NCBI RefSeq assembly: GCF_001007935.1
Contig: NZ_CP011451.1
Coordinates: forward strand, 2,914,001-2,978,000
From: Nitrosomonas communis
GTDB lineage: Bacteria; Pseudomonadota; Gammaproteobacteria; Burkholderiales; Nitrosomonadaceae
Length of the DNA stretch: 64,000 bases
Reading direction: 5' to 3'
Shown here one piece after another: positions 57,610 through 64,000 of the stretch. How positions within the stretch are numbered: position 1 is the stretch's first letter; each line of letters begins with the position of its first letter. The notes under the pieces are model-generated. The model had not been told where the DNA came from. It made no database searches and saw nothing but the letters and a program-made list of their open reading frames with translations. Position numbers and translations under genes: made by a program.

Positions 57610-58335
57610 ATGCCAAGTCATTCCTTTAAAGCCATGATTCTTGCAGCAGGAAGAGGTGAGCGCATGCGCCCCCTCACCGATACATTGCCCAAACCGTTGC
57701 TTCGGGCCGGAAAACACATGTTGATCGAATATCATCTGCAAAATCTGGTACAGGCTGGCTTTAGGGATATCGTCATTAATCATGCTTATTTAGGTTACAT
57801 GATTGAGGCCGCATTAGGTGATGGCCAGCGCTATGGCCTCCATATTACCTACTCCAAAGAAACGACTGTACTGGAAACAGCAGGTGGCATCACCAATGCG
57901 CTACCGCTATTAACCCGTTGCTCAGCAAACCAGCCCTTCCTGGTCGTCAACGCCGATATCTTTTGCCAGATAGATTACGCCATCTTATTACCGGCATTGC
58001 AGCGATTACAAATAAATTCCGATGGTGAGCTTGCCCATTTGGTCCTGGTCGATAACCCCCCTCATCATCCTGATGGCGATTTTTTTCTGGAGCAAGGACG
58101 CCTCACTGCAAGGGGGCTTCACAAACTCACTTTTAGTGGAATCGGTGTTTATCATCCCGATTTCTTTAGTCAGGTTGCGCCTGGAACTGCCACCAAACTT
58201 TCACTTTTGTTAGGCCAGGCGATCCCTTTAAATAAGATAAGAGGAGAATATTACTCAGGAATATGGATGGATATCGGCACACCAGAACGGCTGCAATGGC
58301 TTACTGCACACATTAAAGATATTAAATGGCAGTAA
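57610..58335 (+). CDS. murU: MurNAc-1-phosphate uridylyltransferase MurU
   Basis: A 241-residue nucleotidyltransferase. The N-terminal signature MILAAGRGERMRPLTDTLPKP and LVVNADIFC (metal-binding Asp) are clear; SGIGVYHPDFF and GIWMDIGTPERL follow. It makes UDP-MurNAc from MurNAc-1-phosphate, bypassing de novo synthesis. It forms an operon with amgK. Confidence 0.94.
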   Translation: MPSHSFKAMILAAGRGERMRPLTDTLPKPLLRAGKHMLIEYHLQNLVQAGFRDIVINHAYLGYMIEAALGDGQRYGLHITYSKETTVLETAGGITNALPLLTRCSANQPFLVVNADIFCQIDYAILLPALQRLQINSDGELAHLVLVDNPPHHPDGDFFLEQGRLTARGLHKLTFSGIGVYHPDFFSQVAPGTATKLSLLLGQAIPLNKIRGEYYSGIWMDIGTPERLQWLTAHIKDIKWQ

Positions 58336-58393
58336 GTTATCCCTTTGGCTAGGTCAGCATGTTATACAACCCGAAACTGTACAGGTATTTATA

Positions 58394-58496
58394 AATTCCA
58401 TTTCCAAATCAAAATTGACTTTGTCGGCTTCACCTGGCCTTATGATTGATAGGGTCTGCGGCTCGCCTTCGCGTCATGTTTGATGAAAAATGGGAT
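58394..58496 (+). repeat. Palindromic repeat family, copy 3
   Basis: Starts AATTCCATTTCCAAATCAAAA and ends TTTGATGAAAAATGGGA, with the same core (TCGGCTTCACCTGG, GTCTGCGGCTCGCC). It is 13 kb from copies 1 and 2, between murU and an rRNA methyltransferase gene. Confidence 0.65.
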
Positions 58497-58597
58497 AGGA
58501 CCTAACAATAAGCTTTGAATTTATGAAAATGCTACCAAGTAGATATATGAGAAAATAATGAATTAGAAAATTTCAGCATTTCAGCAATTCGCATCCT

Positions 58598-59392
58598 ATG
58601 TACCCCATAACCTCCCGCGAGCATGCTCTCTTCAAGCAACTGGTTAAGCTGGAAAAATCGTCACGGGCACGACGATTAAAAAGTTTGACATTGCTCGATG
58701 GGGTCCATCTCATCCAGGTTTACCATGCGAGCAAACATATACCGCTAAAGTTGATCGTAAGCGAATCCGGGTATGATCATGCTGAAATCAAATATTTGAT
58801 ACGCGAATTCAGCAAACAATCTGGCATCGATACCATACTATTCAGTGATGCCTTGTTCAAGCAAGTTTCCCCTGTCAGAACACCAACCGGTATCCTGGCG
58901 CTGATCACTATTCCCTCATGTGAAGCGAATGCAATCGATAAAAGTCAGGTATTTTGTACCTTACTAGAAGCCATACAGGATCCTGGCAATCTCGGTTCGA
59001 TGCTGCGTTCGGCAGCCGCCGCTGGTGTAAGTGATGTTTATTTATCCAATGATTGTGCCGATGCCTGGTCACCCAAAACTCTACGAGCAGCCATGGGAGC
59101 CCATTTCTCGCTAACCATACACGAGCAATCTAATCTGGTGCAAATAGCTCAGCAGTTCCATGGCAAAGTCATTGCAGCGACTCTACAGTCTACCCGGCAC
59201 CTTTATCAGACCGATCTCAAAGGCCCGGTTGCCTTTGTATTTGGCAATGAAGGCGCAGGATTATCGCAAGAACTACTCAGAACGGTCAGCGAGCAGGTTA
59301 CCATTCCTATGACAGATAAGACAGAATCACTCAATGTAGCTGCCGCAGCAGCCATCTGTTTTTTTGAGAAGATGAGGCAGCAATGCTATTGA
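58598..59392 (+). CDS. TrmH-family RNA 2'-O-ribose methyltransferase
   Basis: A 264-residue SpoU/TrmH methyltransferase. The N-terminal substrate-binding domain (FKQLVKLEKSSRARRLKSLTL, given as LVKLEKSSRARRLKSLTL) is followed by the SPOUT knot: EAIQDPGNLGSMLRSAAAAG (motif 1), FVFGNEGAGLSQEL (motif 2) and IPMTDKTESLNVAAAAAI (motif 3). It probably methylates 23S rRNA; the exact site cannot be told. Confidence 0.9.
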   Translation: MYPITSREHALFKQLVKLEKSSRARRLKSLTLLDGVHLIQVYHASKHIPLKLIVSESGYDHAEIKYLIREFSKQSGIDTILFSDALFKQVSPVRTPTGILALITIPSCEANAIDKSQVFCTLLEAIQDPGNLGSMLRSAAAAGVSDVYLSNDCADAWSPKTLRAAMGAHFSLTIHEQSNLVQIAQQFHGKVIAATLQSTRHLYQTDLKGPVAFVFGNEGAGLSQELLRTVSEQVTIPMTDKTESLNVAAAAAICFFEKMRQQCY

Positions 59393-59457
59393 TATTGGAT
59401 TGCTCTATTTAAACTTTAACTAATATTTCTTGTTTCAGTTCACAACAGGAGAAGAAA

Positions 59458-60324
59458 ACGACAGTCTTACACCTAGGCTATCACCCACCACTGGCTTGGA
59501 ACGCCTTGGTCGCTTTTCTTTGTAGTCGTGGCAGCCGCTACGTAGAGCAATTAATTGGTAATCGCTATTTGCGCACAATTAAACTCGGCAATGATGCCGG
59601 CTGGATTGCTGCTCAGCAGGATCCGATACGTAACCGAATCAATGTGGAAGTATCCCCGTCACTGTTACCTCATCTGGCTCAGCTACAGACTCGTTTACAC
59701 ATTTTATTTGATCTGGATGCGAATCCAGTCCTTATTGAAAACCATCTGAAACGCGACAAAACATTGAAGCCACTCATTATCCATACCCCTGGCTTACGCG
59801 TTCCGGGTACTCTGAATGCCTTTGAGTTGAGCTTACGTGCGATAGTAGGCCAACAAGTCTCTGTCAAGGCAGCCACTACCTTGTTCAATCGTTTCGTTAC
59901 AGCTTTTGGTGAGTCGGTCGATACCCCTTTTCCGGAACTCAATCGCACCGGCCCCGTTGCGAGCGCGATCGCTGATGCAAAGCCACAAACTCTGATCAAT
60001 CTGGGTGTAACGCAACGCCGTGCTTTAACTATTCAACTGCTTGCCAAGCAAATAACTGATGGAAGACTGAAGCTGGAAGCAGGCAATTCACCTCAGCTCA
60101 TTGAACAATTGATGGCGCTGCCGGGAATCGGTCCCTGGACTGCTCAATACATTGCTATGCGCGCTCTGGGAGACTCTAATGCAATCCCGGCCTCAGACCT
60201 GGGACTCATGCACGCATTACAAGTAGAAAAGTCAGCGGGTGTTCTGAGTCGTACAGAAAAATGGCAACCCTGGCGTGCTTACGGCGTAATCCATTTATGG
60301 CATTATTTAAGTATAGGAGGCTAA
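59458..60324 (+). CDS. alkA: AlkA-type DNA-3-methyladenine glycosylase, with a probable ACG start
   Basis: A HhH-GPD glycosylase that removes alkylated bases. The N-terminal AlkA fold continues upstream of the first standard start (TTG at 59506): 16 codons read VLHLGYHPPLAWNA, as in the family. AGGAG at 59447-59451 points at ACG 59458 with ideal spacing, so initiation is at a non-standard codon or an ATG was mutated. The HhH motif is LMALPGIGPWTAQYIAMRAL (given as LPGIGPWTAQYIA) and the catalytic Asp is in IPASDLGL. It is four bases ahead of ogt. Confidence 0.8.
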   Translation, partial: TTVLHLGYHPPLAWNALVAFLCSRGSRYVEQLIGNRYLRTIKLGNDAGWIAAQQDPIRNRINVEVSPSLLPHLAQLQTRLHILFDLDANPVLIENHLKRDKTLKPLIIHTPGLRVPGTLNAFELSLRAIVGQQVSVKAATTLFNRFVTAFGESVDTPFPELNRTGPVASAIADAKPQTLINLGVTQRRALTIQLLAKQITDGRLKLEAGNSPQLIEQLMALPGIGPWTAQYIAMRALGDSNAIPASDLGLMHALQVEKSAGVLSRTEKWQPWRAYGVIHLWHYLSIGG

Positions 60325-60327
60325 ACA

Positions 60328-60819
60328 ATGCATTACTACACAATTATGGAAAGCCCTATCGATCCACTTTTACTCACAAGTGATGGTGAACATCTTACGG
60401 GCTTATATATGGATGTACAAGATTATTTACCTCATATGAAAGAGAATTGGCTATGTGACCCTGCGCTCTTTAAAGAAACCGTTTCCCAATTAAAGGCTTA
60501 TTTTGCAAAAGAATTATCTGACTTTGAACTCCCGCTTAAGGCAACTGGAACAGCTTTCCAGAGAAAGGTGTGGCAATCACTCACCACCATTCCTTACGGC
60601 GAAACGACCAGTTATAAAAGTATTGCCGAACATATTCAAATACCAAAAGCGGTACGGGCAGTGGGTTTGGCAAACGGTAAGAATCCTATCTCCATTATCA
60701 TCCCTTGTCATCGCGTGATTGGTGCTAACGGTAAACTGGTGGGCTACGGCGGTGGCCTCTCCCGCAAGCAATGGTTACTGGCACATGAAGCAAAACAGGG
60801 TGAGCTACTGGCAAGGTAA
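60328..60819 (+). CDS. ogt: Methylated-DNA--cysteine S-methyltransferase
   Basis: A 163-residue suicide repair protein that removes O6-alkyl groups from guanine. The active site is IIPCHRVIGANGKL with the acceptor Cys; GTAFQRKVWQSLTTIPYGETT is the DNA-binding part (given as FQRKVWQSLTTIPYGETT). It follows alkA closely, so the two form an alkylation-repair operon. Normal length. Confidence 0.95.
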   Translation: MHYYTIMESPIDPLLLTSDGEHLTGLYMDVQDYLPHMKENWLCDPALFKETVSQLKAYFAKELSDFELPLKATGTAFQRKVWQSLTTIPYGETTSYKSIAEHIQIPKAVRAVGLANGKNPISIIIPCHRVIGANGKLVGYGGGLSRKQWLLAHEAKQGELLAR

Positions 60820-60941
60820 AGCCGCCCTGCCGATCTGATGAAATTAATCAGCCATCAGTAAAACTACCGGTCTGATAAACCCCAGATAGAGGCTGTGCCA
60901 ACAAACTCACACGTTGGCAATCAATAGCAGATCAAACCAGC

Positions 60942-62114
60942 TCACACTTCATAGGGCTCTGGATCTTCGGCTAAAGGTGATTCTGGTCCTGCGGAGGTCG
61001 TGGTCATAGCGCTACTGTTCATTGTTCCTGGAATTTTAGGCGTATTGCATACCACATCAGCATTTTGTGCACGATGACGCAAGGCATGATCCATAAGCAC
61101 CAAGGCCAGCATAGCTTCAACAATAGGAGTAGCACGTATGCCAACACAAGGATCATGTCTGCCATGTGTTTCGACAATGACTGGCTTTCCTGCTTTATCG
61201 ATAGAGCGTCGCCCGAGGCGTATGCTGGATGTGGGCTTAATTGCCACATTAACAGTGACCGGTTGACCAGTCGAAATACCGCCAAGTATACCGCCAGCGT
61301 TATTGCTCAGAAATCCTTCAGGCGTCATTTCGTCCGAATGCTCTGTTCCTTTCTGGCTGACACTCTCAAATCCCGCACCAATCTCTACTCCTTTGACGGC
61401 ATTGATACTCATCATAGCGTAAGCAATTTCTGCATCGAGGCGATCATAGACGGGCTCTCCCCAGCCAACGGGCACGCCCTCAGCAATGACGCTGATTTTT
61501 GCTCCCACCGAGTCACCAGATTTCCGCAGGCGATCCATAAAATCCTCGAGCTCCGGTACGATACGGCAATCCGCCACAAAAAATGGGTTCTGATTTACAT
61601 CCCCCCATTGTTTGAATGGGATGACGACAGGCCCCAACTGCGCCATATAACCGCGAATGGTTATACCATAAGTTTCATATAACCATTTCTTGGCGATGGC
61701 AGCTGCTGCAACCCGAACGGCAGTCTCGCGCGCAGAGGCGCGCCCACCCCCGCGGTAATCACGAATGCCGTATTTCTGCCAATAGGTATAATCCGCATGA
61801 CCGGGACGAAACACTTCCATGATTTTGCTGTAATCCTTGCTACGCTGATCCTCATTACGAATCAGCAAGGCAATCGGTGTGCCGGTGGTTTTACCTTCAA
61901 ACACCCCCGAAAGGATTTCTACCCGATCAGCTTCGCGACGCTGGGTAACATGGCGCGAAGTGCCAGGTTTGCGTCGGTCCAATTCTTGTTGTATAAATTC
62001 TTGTGATAAAGCTAATCCTGGCGGGCATCCATCGACTACACAACCAATCGCCGGTCCATGCGATTCACCAAACGACGTGACACAAAAAAGTTTTCCAAGC
62101 GTATTCCCAGACAT
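60942..62114 (-). CDS. aroC: Chorismate synthase
   Basis: A 390-residue enzyme, the last step of the shikimate pathway. Signatures: [49 protein letters not shown] and [16 protein letters not shown]. It needs reduced FMN. The C-terminus is slightly long ([14 protein letters not shown]...). It is transcribed away from hemF. Confidence 0.96.
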   Translation of the reverse strand: MSGNTLGKLFCVTSFGESHGPAIGCVVDGCPPGLALSQEFIQQELDRRKPGTSRHVTQRREADRVEILSGVFEGKTTGTPIALLIRNEDQRSKDYSKIMEVFRPGHADYTYWQKYGIRDYRGGGRASARETAVRVAAAAIAKKWLYETYGITIRGYMAQLGPVVIPFKQWGDVNQNPFFVADCRIVPELEDFMDRLRKSGDSVGAKISVIAEGVPVGWGEPVYDRLDAEIAYAMMSINAVKGVEIGAGFESVSQKGTEHSDEMTPEGFLSNNAGGILGGISTGQPVTVNVAIKPTSSIRLGRRSIDKAGKPVIVETHGRHDPCVGIRATPIVEAMLALVLMDHALRHRAQNADVVCNTPKIPGTMNSSAMTTTSAGPESPLAEDPEPYEV

Positions 62115-62311
62115 TCTCTTTTACTCGTTAAATTGGTGAACCAAGTCTAACATATGCTGGTGTAGATTTTTACTGTTGCTCGCTGACGGATCATTTTATA
62201 TCAATGCTTACGGCTGAATTTCTTTCCTAGTCGTATCCCTCTAGGTAAAATGATGTTTGCAGATAAAGATTATTATCTAATTGATGTTACTGAGCTAAAA
62301 GAGGAGCAATC

Positions 62312-63208
62312 ATGAATACAGCAGAAGTCAAAGCGTTTCTCACTAATTTACAAAAAAGAATTGTTGCAGGATTAGAGCAACTAGATGGCAAGCCTTTCCT
62401 GCACGATGCCTGGGAACGTCCAGAGGGAGGCGGTGGACTAAGCTGCGTGATTGAAGAAGGTAATATATTTGAGCGAGGGGGAGTTAATTTTTCTTATGTC
62501 CATGGCAGCGGTCTCCCTGCATCAGCTACGGCTGCACGGCCTGAACTAGCTGGCCGTTCATTTGAAGCGACCGGGGTGTCACTGGTTTTGCATCCACGCA
62601 ATCCCTATGCTCCCACTATACACATGAATGTACGTTTCTTTGAAGCCAAAAAAGAAGGATCAGAATCCGTTTGGTGGTTTGGTGGCGGAATGGATTTAAC
62701 ACCGTATTATGGCTTTGAAGAAGATGCCATTCATTTTCACCAAACGTGTAAAAGCGCACTTCAGCCTTTTGGTGATGAATACTATCCTCGCTTCAAAAAA
62801 TGGTGCGATGAGTATTTTTACTTAAAGCATCGCAAAGAACCGCGCGGTATCGGCGGTATTTTTTTCGATGATTTCAACCAACCTGATTTCACCACCTGCT
62901 TTAATCTAATGCAGAGCGTGGGAGATCATTTTTTATCCGCCTATGTTCCGCTCCTGGAAAAACGCCTCAATACACCGTATAGTGAGCGTGAGCGTGATTT
63001 TCAGGCGTATCGTCGCGGACGTTATGTCGAATTCAATTTAGTTTGGGATCGAGGTACGCTATTTGGATTGCAAACAGGCGGGCGTACCGAATCGATCCTG
63101 ATGTCTTTGCCCCCAATTGTCAAATGGCGCTATAACTGGACTCCTCCACCAGGCAGTGCAGAAGCCGCACTTTATACTGATTTTTTGATTGGCAAAGATT
63201 GGGTATAA
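62312..63208 (+). CDS. hemF: Oxygen-dependent coproporphyrinogen III oxidase
   Basis: A 298-residue enzyme that makes protoporphyrinogen IX precursor with O2. Blocks are [39 protein letters not shown] (given as [14 protein letters not shown]), [21 protein letters not shown] (given as [17 protein letters not shown]). GGAG precedes the ATG at the right distance. Presence of the O2-dependent form fits an aerobe. Confidence 0.96.
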   Translation: MNTAEVKAFLTNLQKRIVAGLEQLDGKPFLHDAWERPEGGGGLSCVIEEGNIFERGGVNFSYVHGSGLPASATAARPELAGRSFEATGVSLVLHPRNPYAPTIHMNVRFFEAKKEGSESVWWFGGGMDLTPYYGFEEDAIHFHQTCKSALQPFGDEYYPRFKKWCDEYFYLKHRKEPRGIGGIFFDDFNQPDFTTCFNLMQSVGDHFLSAYVPLLEKRLNTPYSERERDFQAYRRGRYVEFNLVWDRGTLFGLQTGGRTESILMSLPPIVKWRYNWTPPPGSAEAALYTDFLIGKDWV

Positions 63209-63313
63209 TTGTTAGAAAAATTCTGGTTGAACGCTTCTTTATTAGTATGGTATTCAGCTTTCCTGTTGCCGTCCAATATAAACGTATAGTTTTAGATGAT
63301 AAATTAGCAAACG

Positions 63314-64000
63314 TTAAGGAACTTTAACCAGATAATTCACGATCCTGGCATATTGCACTATGGATAAATTCTCTGCCCGTAACCCGGAATCTAAGGCTAA
63401 AGCATCAAAATCTTCAGGCATGAGATAATCACGTAACGTATTGCGCAATGTTTTACGTCGTTGTGAGAAGGCAGATGATACAATTTTGCTAAATAACGAA
63501 TCTTGCTCAGCAGGAATAATCGTTTGCGCCAATGGGCGCATGCGTACAATAGCTGATTGTACTTTGGGGACAGGACGAAACGATTCTGCCGGGACCATCA
63601 GGATCTGTTCCATTTCAAAATAATTCTGTAGCATGACAGATAAACGCCCATAATCCGGCGTAGAGGGAAAAGCTACCATGCGCTCGACCACTTCTTTCTG
63701 CAACATAAAATGCATATCGGCGATATAGGAACAGAATCGACTGAGATGAAACAAAAGGGGAGTGGAAATGTTATAGGGTAAGTTACCGATGATGCGTAAG
63801 CGGTTACCCAATTGAGAAAAATCAAACTTCAGCGCATCTGCTGAATGAATGGTTAGTTTTTCTTCAGGAAATTCCAACCTTAGCTGCTTAACAATATCCC
63901 GATCAATTTCTATGGCATGAAGATGATCGACAATTTGCAGTAATGGTCGCGTCAATGCGCCTAATCCAGGGCCAATCTCAATAAGCCGGTCGCCCGAGGA
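63314..64000 (-). CDS. rsmA: 16S rRNA adenine dimethyltransferase RsmA (KsgA), cut by window edge
   Basis: The visible part starts inside the SAM-binding domain: LIEIGPGLGALTRPLLQ crosses the Met at 63955, so the gene runs off the window's right end. NLPYNISTPLLFHLSRF is the catalytic motif IV, and FSQRRKTLRNTLRDYL is typical of the C-terminal domain. It dimethylates two adenines near the 3' end of 16S rRNA. Confidence 0.94.
   Translation of the reverse strand, partial: SSGDRLIEIGPGLGALTRPLLQIVDHLHAIEIDRDIVKQLRLEFPEEKLTIHSADALKFDFSQLGNRLRIIGNLPYNISTPLLFHLSRFCSYIADMHFMLQKEVVERMVAFPSTPDYGRLSVMLQNYFEMEQILMVPAESFRPVPKVQSAIVRMRPLAQTIIPAEQDSLFSKIVSSAFSQRRKTLRNTLRDYLMPEDFDALALDSGLRAENLSIVQYARIVNYLVKVP

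Noticed and set aside
61065..61682. 205-codon plus-strand frame
   Set aside because: Antisense to aroC; no ribosome-binding site and no protein features.

Overview
The window looks like a chromosomal segment of a chemolithoautotrophic betaproteobacterium, most likely Nitrosomonas or a close relative. The evidence is a form I RubisCO operon in the order cbbL-cbbS-cbbQ-cbbO plus a small fifth gene, with a divergent cbbR; a betaproteobacterial rpsF-priB-rpsR-rplI-dnaB cluster; ubiJ-ubiB; and amgK-murU. No ammonia-oxidation gene is present, so the genus is inferred.

Positions 1 to about 23300 are an accessory, decaying region. Single-copy genes of patchy origin (a UPF0158-like protein, a PDZ exoprotein, an HD-domain hydrolase, a UspA-UbiB fusion, a thermonuclease, a patatin) sit among broken genes and insertion-sequence remains: an IS3 element with an in-frame stop in orfB, two head-to-head IS630 elements and a fragment of a third, an ISAzo13-type element, and two inverted IS1634-type relics. 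It ends with a wrecked serine recombinase next to a tRNA-Ser(GCU), which suggests the edge of an integrated island.

Positions 23384 to 38081 are a core block: tRNA-Ser, lysC, ubiJ-ubiB, a thioredoxin-like ferredoxin, an alpha/beta hydrolase, cbbR, the cbb operon and an Atm1-type ABC exporter. Positions 38393 to 47100 hold inorganic-carbon genes scattered among relics: a protein resembling the diatom cadmium (zeta) carbonic anhydrase, and an SbtA-type bicarbonate transporter with its SbtB-like PII partner. Between them lie IS982, IS1380 and IS630 relics, a J-domain-like membrane protein, a predicted pseudoknotted RNA leading into a 37-residue hydrophobic ORF, and two copies of a roughly 100-bp palindromic repeat.

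Positions 47897 to 64000 are ordinary core genes: a two-component system, hemE, the ribosomal-protein/dnaB cluster, comM, ubiK, amgK-murU, an rRNA methyltransferase, alkA-ogt, aroC, hemF and rsmA (cut by the window edge).

The genes most likely to act together are the CO2-fixation set: CbbR controls RubisCO, CbbQ/CbbO activate it, SbtA/SbtB would import bicarbonate, and the zeta-type anhydrase would interconvert bicarbonate and CO2. No carboxysome genes are visible. All calls come from reading the sequence; no database search was run.
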